Positions 1-7,800 of a stretch of DNA of 64,000 nucleotides are shown piece after piece; position 1 is the first letter of the stretch, and every line of letters begins with the position of its first letter. A program made the translations under genes and the position numbers. This stretch comes from CAVXHQ01 sp963789535 (GTDB lineage Bacteria; Pseudomonadota; Alphaproteobacteria; Rhodobacterales; Rhodobacteraceae): assembly GCA_963789535.1 (NCBI GenBank), contig CAWBKU010000005.1, forward strand, positions 62,001 through 126,000. Reading direction: 5' to 3'. The notes beneath the pieces were generated by a model. That model was not told the origin of the DNA, ran no database searches, and was given only the letters and a program-made list of their open reading frames with translations.

Positions 1-345
1 CGTTTCCGACAACTGCTTTTCGATGGTGTGCAGCGGGTTGAGCGAGGTCATCGGCTCCTGAAAGATGAAACTGATGTCGTTGCCGCGCACGTCGCGCAGT
101 TCGTCCTCGCGCGCCTCGGCCAGATCGCGGCCCGCGTAGGTCACGTGCCCAGCCACGACCGCGTTGTCGCCCAGCAGGCGCACCGCCGACAGCGCCGTCA
201 CCGACTTGCCCGACCCGCTCTCCCCGACGAGCGCGACCGTCTCGCCCTTGTCCACATGGAACGAGACGCCGCGCACGGCCCGCACGAGGGTGCCGTCCTG
301 CCGGAAACTCACGGAAAGGTCGCGCACGTCGAGCAGGGCGCTCAT
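1..345 (-). CDS. yejF: Oligopeptide/microcin C-type ABC transporter ATP-binding protein (YejF), 3' end missing
   Basis: Cytoplasmic ATPase that would power the YejB/YejE permease. Only the first 115 codons are present; the gene continues past the left edge. The N-terminus MSALLDVRDLSVSF is typical of DPP/OPP ATPases. A Walker A motif GESGSGKS lies at about residues 41-48 and a Q-loop IFQEPMTSLNPL near residue 100. The ATG (343-345) overlaps the stop codon of yejE in an ATGA arrangement, so translation is probably coupled. YejF proteins normally carry two ATPase domains; only the first is visible. Family assignment rests on the motifs plus the adjacent YejE, YejB and YejA genes, and is firm; the transported substrate (peptides, microcin C-like compounds) is inferred from the family. 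Confidence 0.9.
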   Translation of the reverse strand, partial: MSALLDVRDLSVSFRQDGTLVRAVRGVSFHVDKGETVALVGESGSGKSVTALSAVRLLGDNAVVAGHVTYAGRDLAEAREDELRDVRGNDISFIFQEPMTSLNPLHTIEKQLSET

Positions 346-1532
346 GCAAAGGTCTTTCGCGGATCGAAGGCATCGCGCACGCCCTCGAAGATGAACACGA
401 GGAGCGACAGCATGATCGCAAAGGTGAAGAACGCCGTGAACCCCAGCCACGGCGCCTGAAGGTTCTCCTTGGCCTGCAAGGTCAATTCACCCAGTGACGG
501 CGCCGAGGACGGCAGGCCGAACCCGAGAAAGTCGAGCCCCGCCAGCGAGGCGATGGCGCCGGTCACGAGGAACGGTAGCAGCGTGACCGTCGCCACCATC
601 GCGTTGGGCAGCATGTGCCGGAACATGATCTTCGAGTTCGACACGCCCAGCGCCCGCGCCGCCCGCACATACTCGAAGTTCCGCGCCCGCAGGAACTCGG
701 CCCGGACCACACCGGTGAGGGCGGGCCAGCCGAACAGGATCGACAGGAACACCAGCAGCCAGAAACTTCGGTCGAGGATCGCAAAGATGATGATGATGAC
801 GTAGATCGAGGGCGTCGAGCCCCAGATCTCCAGCACCCGCTGAAAGATGAGGTCGGTCCATCCGCCGAAATAGCCCTGCACCGCGCCGGCCGCGATGCCG
901 ATGACCGAACAGGCGGCGGTGACGATGATCGCAAAGAACACCGACAGCCGGAACCCGTAGATCACCCGCGCCACCACGTCGCGCTTGGTGTCGTCGGTGC
1001 CGAGCCAGTTGGTCGCCGACGGCGGTGCCGGGGCCACGCCACGCACGTCGACGATGGTATCGAAGCGGTAGGGGATCGGCGGCCACAGCGTCCAGCCGGG
1101 CACGAGGCCCTCGATGTCGGGGGGCACGCCCTCCGCCACCGCCTCGATCAGGCTTTCGGGTTCGTCGAAACATTCCTCGACGCCGCCGGTGACGATCAGG
1201 CATTCGGTGATCGGGTCGCTGTAGTCCGCGCTGGTCCGCGTATCGCCGCCGAAGCTCGCCTCGGAATAGAAGGTCAGGATCGGCATCCGCAATTCACCGC
1301 GCCAGGACACGAGGATCGGTTTGTCGTTGGCGATGACCTCGGCAAAGAGCGAGAGGACGAAGAGGAAGGTGAAGATCACCAGCGACCAGAAAGCGCGCCG
1401 GTTGCGCCTGAAATTGCGCAACCGCCGCTCGTTCAGCGGCGACACCCAGCGGCGGCGCCGGTTCGGCGGCAAGGGTGCGTCCACGCCCGGCGGCGCGCTC
1501 TCGGGGGCCAGGGACTTGTTCAGGTCGACCAT
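342..1532 (-). CDS. yejE: ABC transporter permease YejE
   Basis: Inner-membrane permease of the YejABEF importer, 396 aa. The N-terminus is cytoplasmic and basic (RRRRWVSPLNERRLRNFRRN) and is followed by a first membrane segment near residues 48-68. A long periplasmic stretch rich in acidic residues (about 70-175) comes next. The C-terminal binding-protein-dependent transport domain has the EAA-like loop at RAARALGVSNSKIMFRHMLP and several hydrophobic helices. The large insertion between helix 1 and the transport domain is normal for YejE/DppC-type permeases. It directly abuts the yejB stop (TAG then ATG) and overlaps yejF by ATGA. Assignment is secure from domain layout and neighbours. Confidence 0.92.
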   Translation of the reverse strand: MVDLNKSLAPESAPPGVDAPLPPNRRRRWVSPLNERRLRNFRRNRRAFWSLVIFTFLFVLSLFAEVIANDKPILVSWRGELRMPILTFYSEASFGGDTRTSADYSDPITECLIVTGGVEECFDEPESLIEAVAEGVPPDIEGLVPGWTLWPPIPYRFDTIVDVRGVAPAPPSATNWLGTDDTKRDVVARVIYGFRLSVFFAIIVTAACSVIGIAAGAVQGYFGGWTDLIFQRVLEIWGSTPSIYVIIIIFAILDRSFWLLVFLSILFGWPALTGVVRAEFLRARNFEYVRAARALGVSNSKIMFRHMLPNAMVATVTLLPFLVTGAIASLAGLDFLGFGLPSSAPSLGELTLQAKENLQAPWLGFTAFFTFAIMLSLLVFIFEGVRDAFDPRKTFA

Positions 1533-2612
1533 CTAGCCGCGCGCCTCGAAGTCGATGCGCGGGTCGATCAGCACATAGGTAATGTCGGTGATGATGCCGA
1601 CGACGAGGCCGAGCAGCGAGAACGCGAACAGTGTCCCGAACACCACCGGATAGTCGCGCTGCAACGTCGCCTCGAACCCGAGGCGGCCCAGCCCCTCGAG
1701 CGAGAACAGCGTCTCGATGATGAGGGACGCGCCGAAGAAAACCGAAATGAACAGCGCCGGAAACCCCGAGATGACGATCAGCATCGCGTTGCGGAACACG
1801 TGGCCATAAAGAACCTCGTTCTCGCCCAGACCCTTGGCCCGCGCCGTCATCACGTATTGCTTCTTGATCTCGTCGAGAAAGCTGTTCTTGGTCAGCAGCG
1901 TCAGCGTCGCGAACCCCGAGATCGACGACACGAACACCGGCAGCGCGATGTGGTGCAGATAGTCGAGCACCTTTCCCAGCAGCGACAGGTCGTCGAAATT
2001 GTTCGACGTAAGGCCCCGCAGCGGGAAATAGCCCCAGTAGCTGCCGCCCGCGAACAGCACTATCATCAGGATCGCGAACAGGAACCCCGGGATCGCATAG
2101 CCGACGATGATCGCGCCCGAGGTCCAGGTGTCGAACTTCGATCCGTCGCGGATCGCCTTGCGGATGCCCAGCGGGATCGAGACCATATAGGCCAGCAGCG
2201 TCGACCACAGGCCGAGCGTCACCGAGACCGGCATCCGTTCGAGGACGAGGTCGAACACCGAGACCGAGCGGAACCAGCTCTCGCCGAAGTCGAAGCGGAT
2301 ATAGTCCCACATCATGTTCAGGAACCGCTCGAGCGGCGGCTTGTCGAAGCCGAACTCGCGCTCCAGCTGTTCGATGAACGCCGGCGGCAGGCCGCGGGCG
2401 CCGACATAGACGCTGTCGGTCGCGGCGGCCATGTCGGTATCGCCACGCCCGCCCGCGATGGTCTCGAACACGTCGCCGCGCCCCTCGAGGCCCGCGATGA
2501 TCTGCTCGATCGGGCCGCCGGGCACGAACTGGATCAGGACGAAATTCACGATCATGATCCCGAGCAGCGTCGGGATCACGAGCAGCAGGCGCCGCAGGAT
2601 ATAGGCGCCCAT
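1533..2612 (-). CDS. yejB: Microcin C/oligopeptide ABC transporter permease YejB
   Basis: Second inner-membrane permease subunit, 359 aa. It starts with MGAYILRRLLLVIPTLLGIM, the conserved first helix of DppB/OppB/YejB proteins. The typical YejB periplasmic insert is present at about residues 40-115, and the loop MTARAKGLGENEVLYGHVFR matches the EAA-like motif that contacts the ATPase. The C-terminus ends in a further helix and YVLIDPRIDFEARG, the usual ending of this family. It is flanked by a small unannotated gene upstream and by yejE immediately downstream. It would form the translocation pore with YejE. The strand, order and lengths match the classical yejABEF operon apart from the inserted small gene. 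Confidence 0.93.
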   Translation of the reverse strand: MGAYILRRLLLVIPTLLGIMIVNFVLIQFVPGGPIEQIIAGLEGRGDVFETIAGGRGDTDMAAATDSVYVGARGLPPAFIEQLEREFGFDKPPLERFLNMMWDYIRFDFGESWFRSVSVFDLVLERMPVSVTLGLWSTLLAYMVSIPLGIRKAIRDGSKFDTWTSGAIIVGYAIPGFLFAILMIVLFAGGSYWGYFPLRGLTSNNFDDLSLLGKVLDYLHHIALPVFVSSISGFATLTLLTKNSFLDEIKKQYVMTARAKGLGENEVLYGHVFRNAMLIVISGFPALFISVFFGASLIIETLFSLEGLGRLGFEATLQRDYPVVFGTLFAFSLLGLVVGIITDITYVLIDPRIDFEARG

Positions 2613-2684
2613 TCAGAGGTGCCCCGACGTCATCGGGCGACTATCACGGCCCGGGCCATCCGGGCGGGGGCCGCGAAACGCATC

Positions 2685-2918
2685 TCAGACGGCGACCTTG
2701 TCCACGATCGGCCCGGTCTTGACCGGCGCCGCCACAACCTCGACGGCACCGCCCTCGACATTGCCGGTCCCGCCCACGTCCTCGCCCGGCGTGACACCGC
2801 GCGAAATGACGGTGTCGTCCGTCACGCTCACCGCGTCGAGCGCCACCTGCATCTCGTCCAGCGCGGCGCCGGTCTGCGCCATCGCCATGTAGCCCAGAAT
2901 TCCGATGACCATCAGCAT
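2685..2918 (-). CDS. Small hypothetical protein between yejA and yejB
   Basis: A 77-aa product not assigned to a family. It begins MLMVIGILGYMAMAQTGAAL, a hydrophobic stretch that could be a membrane segment or uncleaved signal. The rest is acidic and Val/Gly-rich and ends PIVDKVAV. The ATG overlaps the stop of yejA in the arrangement TAATG, which usually reflects translational coupling, and this is the main evidence that it is a real gene. Coding of the same stretch in other frames is less convincing. Such a gene is absent from the classical enterobacterial yejABEF layout. It may be an accessory membrane subunit, but that is only suggested by position. Confidence 0.55.
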   Translation of the reverse strand: MLMVIGILGYMAMAQTGAALDEMQVALDAVSVTDDTVISRGVTPGEDVGGTGNVEGGAVEVVAAPVKTGPIVDKVAV

Positions 2919-4846
2919 TACCTGAGCGCCCCCTCCGCGCGGAGCCGTTCGCCCGCCTCTGCGTCATACCACCAGAAATCGAGATAGCCGAGGGCATAGG
3001 GCGGCAATTCGTCGGGGTGTCGATACATGTCGTAGTAGGCGGTCCAATAGGTCGGGTTGTACCAGACCGGCACGATGAACAGGTCGCGCCGCATCACCCG
3101 GTCGATCGCGCGCACGGCGGCGGCCATCTCGTCGCGGGTGGTCGCCTCGGCGACGATCTCGATCAGGGCATCGACCGCGGGGGTGGCATAGCTCGCGGGG
3201 CTGAAGATGTCGCCCTTGCCGCTGGTGCCGAACCGCTGGCCGAGGCTCTCGCCCTCCTCCAGCCCCATATTGTAGCTGTCGAAGATCATGTCGAAGTCGA
3301 GGACGTTGGTCCGCTGCGTGTATTGCGCCGGATCGACGCGGTTGTAGGTGGCATCCACGCCGAGGGATTTGAGGTTGTCGACATAGGGCAGGATGATCCG
3401 GTCGAACGAGGGGCTGACCGACAGGAACTCGACGGCGAGTGTCTGCCCGTCGCGCCGCCGGATACCGTCGTCCCCCGGCTCCCACCCCGCCGCGTCGAGC
3501 AGCGCGCCCGCCGCGCGCAGGTTGCCCCGGTCGAGCTGCCGGTCGCCCGAGGTATGCGGCACCGTCACCTCCTCGGTGAAGATCGCCGGATCGACGAGGT
3601 CGCGGACCCGTTCGAGGTACTCCAGCTCAAGGCCCTCGGGCAGGCCCTGCGCCTGCAACTCCGACCCCTGCCAGAAGCTTTCGCGCTGCTGGAACAGGCC
3701 ATATTGCAGCGAGTCGTTGGTCCAGGTGAAGTTGTACATGAGCGCCAGCGCCTGCCGCACCCGGATGTCCTGAAACAGCGGCCGCTCGAGGTTGAAGACG
3801 AACCCCGAGGCATTGGGCAGGCTGCCGTCGGGCAGTTCCTCGCGGATCACCCAGCCATTCTCGAGCGCCGGGAAGTCATACCCCGTCGCCCAGGTCAGCG
3901 ATGAGTTTTCCTGCCGGAACGTGAACTCGCCCGCCTTGAACGCCTCGAAGGCGGCGGTGGTATCGGCGAAATACTCGACCCGGATGATGTCGTAATTGTT
4001 GCGCCCGACGTTGAACGGGATGTCCTGCCCCCAGTAGTCGGGGTTGCGCCGATAGATTATGTTGCGGTTCACGTCATAGCTGTCGAGGACGTAGGGCCCG
4101 GTGCCGGGCGAAATCTCGAACCGGCTCTCGTCCAGCCGCGCGCCGGTCGCCTCGTACCACGCCTGACTGAACACCGGCGTCGCGCCCGCCTGGCTGATCG
4201 TGTCGTTGGGCGAGAAATCCGGCGAAAAGGTGAATTTCACCCGCAGATCGTCGAGCGCCTCGACCTCGGGGATCATCGCGCCGACGACCTGACTGAACGA
4301 CAGGGTTCCCTGTTCGATCAGCAGGTTGTGCGAGAACACCACATCGGCGGCGGTCATCGGCGTGCCGTCGGAAAAGGTGACGTCAGGCCGCAGGTTGAAG
4401 ATCACGTAGGACCGGTCCTCGGGGTATTCCATCGTCGTGCAGAGAAAGCAGTAGGAGGCGCCGACCTCGTCGTCGGTGCCCTGCATGATCCGCTCATAGC
4501 CGATCGACGAGAGGGCGCCGGGATTGCCCTCCTTGGTCGCGAAGGGGTTCATGTTGTCGAACGTCCCCTGCGCCCAGATCGCGATCTCGCCACCCTTGGG
4601 CGCGTCGGGGTTGACGTAGGGCAGATAGGGAAAATCGGCCGGCAGGGCGAGGTCGCCGTAGGTCGAATAGCCGTGGCTCTCGATCAGGTCCGCGTCCTGC
4701 GCGCGCCCCTGATGCGCCGCCATTCCGAGGGCGAGCCCCAGCATCGACCCGAAGAGCCAGCGCAACGCGGGCACCGTCCGGGTGACGGCGACCGCCCCGT
4801 CAGTGCGGCGCGGGCGGGCGGTCCGGGGATCTCTCTGGTCGTTCAT
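2918..4846 (-). CDS. yejA: Extracellular solute-binding protein of the Yej importer (YejA)
   Basis: Periplasmic oligopeptide/microcin C binding protein (family 5 solute-binding protein), 642 aa from the chosen start. The frame is open further upstream to about 4960, but the ATG at 4844-4846 has a good ribosome-binding site (GGGAGA) and is followed by a basic N-region and the hydrophobic stretch LRWLFGSMLGLALGMAAHQG ending near AQ, as expected for a signal peptide. Diagnostic family segments include SHGYSTYGDLALPADFPYL, typical of YejA, and YVNPDAPKGGEI, typical of SBP5. It captures the substrate and delivers it to YejB/YejE. The stop overlaps the next small gene. Long open frames on the opposite strand are high-GC shadows. 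Confidence 0.92.
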   Translation of the reverse strand: MNDQRDPRTARPRRTDGAVAVTRTVPALRWLFGSMLGLALGMAAHQGRAQDADLIESHGYSTYGDLALPADFPYLPYVNPDAPKGGEIAIWAQGTFDNMNPFATKEGNPGALSSIGYERIMQGTDDEVGASYCFLCTTMEYPEDRSYVIFNLRPDVTFSDGTPMTAADVVFSHNLLIEQGTLSFSQVVGAMIPEVEALDDLRVKFTFSPDFSPNDTISQAGATPVFSQAWYEATGARLDESRFEISPGTGPYVLDSYDVNRNIIYRRNPDYWGQDIPFNVGRNNYDIIRVEYFADTTAAFEAFKAGEFTFRQENSSLTWATGYDFPALENGWVIREELPDGSLPNASGFVFNLERPLFQDIRVRQALALMYNFTWTNDSLQYGLFQQRESFWQGSELQAQGLPEGLELEYLERVRDLVDPAIFTEEVTVPHTSGDRQLDRGNLRAAGALLDAAGWEPGDDGIRRRDGQTLAVEFLSVSPSFDRIILPYVDNLKSLGVDATYNRVDPAQYTQRTNVLDFDMIFDSYNMGLEEGESLGQRFGTSGKGDIFSPASYATPAVDALIEIVAEATTRDEMAAAVRAIDRVMRRDLFIVPVWYNPTYWTAYYDMYRHPDELPPYALGYLDFWWYDAEAGERLRAEGALR

Positions 4847-4988
4847 GGCGCTCTCCCGGGGCGAATGGTTTCGGCGCATCGCCCTTGGCAGAGGGTAAAT
4901 GGCGCGTTCATCAACATTCAAGGAGAGAATTCGTGAAGAACCCGTGAACGGCGCCTCCACGGACCCGGAACGGACCCGGCGCGCAGCT

Positions 4989-5507
4989 TCAGCCGTCGAG
5001 ACTGTCGAGATAGGCGATGACGTTGGCGCGGGCCTCGGGGTCGGACAGACCCGAGTAGGTCATCTTGGTGCCCGGCGCCCAGGATTGCGGCGCGGTGATG
5101 AAGGCGTTGATGTTCTCGGGGGTCCAGACCTCGGCCACCTCTTCGAGGGCTCCGGAATAGTCGTATCCCGCCACCGCATCGACGTCGCGCCCGACGACGC
5201 CCCAGAGGTAGGGGCCGGTCGCGTTCTCGCCCTCGACGGCCTTGTGGCAGGCACCGCAGGCGCGGGCAAAGCTGGTCTGGCCGGCGGCAGGATCGGCGGC
5301 GGCGAGCAGTTCCTCGAACGGCGGACCTTCCTCGACGGGGGCGGCCTCGGCGCCGCCGGTGTCGGGGATCTCGATCACATAGGCCTGCTCTTCGCCCTCT
5401 GCCTCGGGTTCGTAGATCACCTGGGCCGCCCAGCCGCCCAGCAGGAACACGAGGAAGGTGCCGCAGAGGCCGCCCATGACCTTTACCATCGTCATCGTGT
5501 CGAACAT
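4989..5507 (-). CDS. Membrane-anchored c-type cytochrome (c2/c552 class)
   Basis: Class I cytochrome c of 172 aa. The ATG at 5505-5507 is chosen because GGAAAG precedes it and because it starts directly before a membrane anchor (residues about 6-28, VMGGLCGTFLVFLLGGWAAQ). An acidic Pro/Glu-rich linker follows, then a cytochrome domain with the haem-binding motif CGACH (FARACGACHKAV) and the distal methionine in APGTKMTYSGL. The layout resembles CycM/cytochrome c552-type membrane-bound electron carriers that link the bc1 complex to cytochrome oxidase. It stands alone, divergent from pheA, in a position common in Rhodobacterales. Haem ligation and anchor are visible; the exact partner oxidase is inferred. 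Confidence 0.88.
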   Translation of the reverse strand: MFDTMTMVKVMGGLCGTFLVFLLGGWAAQVIYEPEAEGEEQAYVIEIPDTGGAEAAPVEEGPPFEELLAAADPAAGQTSFARACGACHKAVEGENATGPYLWGVVGRDVDAVAGYDYSGALEEVAEVWTPENINAFITAPQSWAPGTKMTYSGLSDPEARANVIAYLDSLDG

Positions 5508-5644
5508 GTCGCTTTCCCGTCCGGTTGGCTTTGGCCGGTTCTCTACAGGTGTTGCGGGGACCATTGCAAGCTATGGAGCCGCGACGATGTGTCGTGTAGG
5601 GACGAAAAGGGCACCCTGGCGGGGGCGCGGCAAGGGGCGACACG

Positions 5645-6493
5645 ATGGCCGGCACGATTGCATTTCAGGGAGAGCCGGGATCCTACGGCCATCAGGCCTG
5701 CCGCGAGGCGCGGCCCGATTTCGCGCCCTTGCCCTGCCCGACGTTCGAGGATGCCCTCGAGGCGGTGCGCACCGGCGCCGCCGACCTCGGCATGATCGCC
5801 GTCGAGAACTCGACCTATGGACGGGTCGCCGACGTCCACTCGCTCCTGCCCGAAAGCGGTCTGCATATCGTCGGCGAGGCCTTCGTGCGCGTCGCCATCG
5901 CGCTCTTGGGCGTGCCCGGCGCGACGCTCGCCGATGTGCGGCGCGTGCGCTGCATGGACGTCCTCCTCGGTCAGGCGCGCGGCTTCCTGCGCCAGCACGG
6001 CTTCGCCACGCTGCACTGGTCCGACAACGCCGCCGCCGCCCGCGAGGTCGCGCGTCTGGGCGACAAGGCCGAGGCCGCGATGGCCAGCACGCTCGCCGCC
6101 GAGATCAACGGCCTTCACATCCTCGCCGAGGGCATCGAGGACAACGACCGCAACACCACCCGCTTTCTCGTGATGTCGCGCGAGGCCGACCTGACCCGCC
6201 GCGCCACCGGCGACGCCGCGATGATGACCGCCTTCATCTTCCGCGTCCGCAACATCCCCGCCGCCCTCTACAAGGCGATGGGCGGCTTCGCGACCAACGG
6301 CGTGAACATGACCAAACTCGAAAGCTACATGGTCGGCGGCAGTTTCACCGCGACGCAGTTCTACGCCGAAATCGAGGGGCACCCCGACGACGTCGGCGTG
6401 CAGCACGCGATGGAGGAACTGGACTATTTCACCGACATGGTGCGGCTGATGGGGGTGTATCCGGCGGCATTGCCGCGGCATCCGGTGGGGTAG
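5645..6493 (+). CDS. pheA: Prephenate dehydratase
   Basis: Cytosolic enzyme converting prephenate to phenylpyruvate in phenylalanine synthesis, 282 aa, monofunctional (no chorismate mutase domain). The N-terminus GTIAFQGEPGSYGHQACRE and the motif VENSTYGRVADVH mark the periplasmic-binding-like catalytic lobes. NTTRFLVM carries the TRF motif essential for catalysis. The C-terminal ACT domain (from about residue 195) contains GGFATNGVNMTKLESYMVGG, with LES in the phenylalanine-binding region, so feedback inhibition by phenylalanine is likely. Length fits the family. It is transcribed alone, opposite to the cytochrome gene. Confidence 0.95.
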   Translation: MAGTIAFQGEPGSYGHQACREARPDFAPLPCPTFEDALEAVRTGAADLGMIAVENSTYGRVADVHSLLPESGLHIVGEAFVRVAIALLGVPGATLADVRRVRCMDVLLGQARGFLRQHGFATLHWSDNAAAAREVARLGDKAEAAMASTLAAEINGLHILAEGIEDNDRNTTRFLVMSREADLTRRATGDAAMMTAFIFRVRNIPAALYKAMGGFATNGVNMTKLESYMVGGSFTATQFYAEIEGHPDDVGVQHAMEELDYFTDMVRLMGVYPAALPRHPVG

Positions 6494-6731
6494 GCGGGGG
6501 GTGGTCGGGGCGGGAGCAAGGTCAGCTTCGAGCCCATGTTGCAAGACTTCTGCTTCGCAGCGAACGTCGGCTGTCAGGAGGCGGTCAAAAACCTTCAACA
6601 AGGTCTTGGGTTTGGAACGGGGTTTTTGGTAGCCTCCAATGAGGTAATTTGCACCTGTTCCAAAAACGAGGGTTTGTGGTGTCGTCCAAAGGTCCGGTAT
6701 GCGGACTTTGCGACGGTGATCGGCCAAGTTT

Positions 6732-7037
6732 CTACCGCAGTGACGCAAACCAACTGGCCATCTTATACAGACAAAGACTTACCACCACAGAAGCCAAGCA
6801 AAATGCGGGCAAGACAAACAAAGCTATCCCCTCCATGCCAGTAGAGCCCGGATAGCGGCTAGCGTTAACAAGCAAAACAAGTGTCGTAAGAGTAGTGATG
6901 AGTAAGCAGATTTGTAAGCCTATGGCCAAAACCAACCATTTGAAATGTTTAAGTAAACCTAAGGCGAGCGCCGATACAGGAAGCAGAAGAAGAGATATTA
7001 GTAAGGCATCCCTAGCAATTTCATGAAGTTCAATCAT
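6732..7037 (-). CDS. Small hypothetical membrane protein
   Basis: A 101-aa product with three hydrophobic segments (about residues 8-30, 35-60 and 70-92 from MIELHEIARDALLISLLLLP). Codon use is less G+C-rich than in the neighbours. The start is uncertain: a GTG at 7056-7058 would add seven residues (MDKTNDG), and neither start has a strong ribosome-binding site. No family was recognised. The regular hydrophobic pattern favours a real protein over chance. It lies alone in a low-GC stretch flanked by imperfect inverted repeats, so horizontal origin is possible. Function unknown. Confidence 0.5.
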   Translation of the reverse strand: MIELHEIARDALLISLLLLPVSALALGLLKHFKWLVLAIGLQICLLITTLTTLVLLVNASRYPGSTGMEGIALFVLPAFCLASVVVSLCLYKMASWFASLR

Positions 7038-7178
7038 GCCGTCATTAGTCTTATCCACGGAACATGAGAAACCCTAGGTTTGAACAACACCTATGGCAAG
7101 GAATGGCCCTCTTTCGATGAGAGATCAGAGCGTTACAGCCACTGTTGGCTCGAACCGGACCTTCGCCGCATCAGCCCA

Positions 7179-7212
7179 GAACGTTCAAAAACCACCGTTT
7201 GTTGAACGGTTC
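7179..7212. repeat. Inverted repeat (hairpin)
   Basis: GAACGTTCAA (7179-7188) pairs with TTGAACGGTTC (7202-7212) with one bulged base and a 13-nt loop. It lies 3' of the minus-strand SRPBCC gene, whose stop is at 7278, so it could end that transcript, but no clear T-run follows. It could equally be an operator upstream of the small membrane protein. Confidence 0.4.
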
Positions 7213-7277
7213 AACAGACCGGACATTGGTGCACGTGCATCAAAGGTCTGAAAGGTCCACATAATCGCCGTTCCCCC

Positions 7278-7745
7278 TCACCCCTGCCGCGCATACCGCC
7301 CTTCCACGTCCGTGGCGAACGCAGCGATCCGGGCCGATAGGCGCCGCGACAGGTTCCCCTTGGCGAGGCGCAGCGATTGCAGCAGCAACCGCGCCGACAG
7401 GCCCGTCGCCGACATGTCGGTCCGGGTCGTCAGGCGGGTGCGGGTCCGCGCCAGCGGCACGAGTTCGACCACCGTGACCCCAGTGATCCCGCCCGAGGCG
7501 ATCTCGAGGCGCATCAGGTTCGGCGCGTCGAACTCGGTCACTTCGGCCGCCAGCCGCCGGTCCTTGCCCCGGAACTTGAAGATCACGTCCCAGCCCGACC
7601 CCTTGCCGGGCCGCGGCAGGCTGTCGCGCCGCCGAACGTCGGCGCCGCGCCGCATCGCCTGCCGCTCGAACGCCTGAAAATCCGTGACCTGCTGAAACAC
7701 GAAGGCGATCGGCGCCTCGATATCCTCGCGCGTGGTCAGTTCCAT
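7278..7745 (-). CDS. SRPBCC family protein
   Basis: Small 155-aa protein of the START/polyketide cyclase-like (SRPBCC) helix-grip fold. The N-terminus MELTTREDIEAPIAFVFQQV is the usual opening of this fold (strand followed by the first helix), and the body has alternating beta segments ending in a long C-terminal helix (LSARIAAFATDVEGRYA). Such proteins bind hydrophobic ligands; no catalytic residue can be named from the sequence. The start has a strong purine-rich ribosome-binding site (AGGGGGG, about 8 nt upstream). It lies downstream of nudC on the same strand with a gap of 55 nt, so co-transcription is possible. Ligand and role are unknown. Confidence 0.75.
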   Translation of the reverse strand: MELTTREDIEAPIAFVFQQVTDFQAFERQAMRRGADVRRRDSLPRPGKGSGWDVIFKFRGKDRRLAAEVTEFDAPNLMRLEIASGGITGVTVVELVPLARTRTRLTTRTDMSATGLSARLLLQSLRLAKGNLSRRLSARIAAFATDVEGRYARQG

Positions 7746-7800
7746 GTCGTCGCCCCCCTCTTTGGGGACGCATCGCCCCTTGTTTTGCGGCCATTAGGCC

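Larger units (their letters stand above)
6494..7277. other. Low-GC island between pheA and the SRPBCC gene
   Basis: About 780 bases visibly poorer in G+C than the surrounding DNA, holding one small membrane-protein gene on the minus strand. It is bracketed by an imperfect inverted repeat: AAGGTCAGCTTCGAGCCCA starting at 6518, and the reverse complement of AAGGTCCGGTTCGAGCCAA ending at 7163. A hairpin (7179-7212) and a perfect TGCACGTGCA palindrome near 7230 sit at the right side. A 102-codon open frame on the plus strand (6536-6844) overlaps the membrane protein and has no recognisable features, so it is not called. The composition and flanking repeats suggest insertion of foreign DNA. Confidence 0.5.

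Noticed and set aside
615..2987. 790-codon open frame antisense to yejB/yejE
   Set aside because: Composition is His/Arg/Asp-rich in the manner of a high-GC shadow, no motif appears, and it lies opposite well-conserved permeases.
6536..6844. 102-codon frame on the plus strand of the low-GC island
   Set aside because: Overlaps the better-supported membrane protein gene on the other strand, lacks a ribosome site and shows no domain or membrane pattern.
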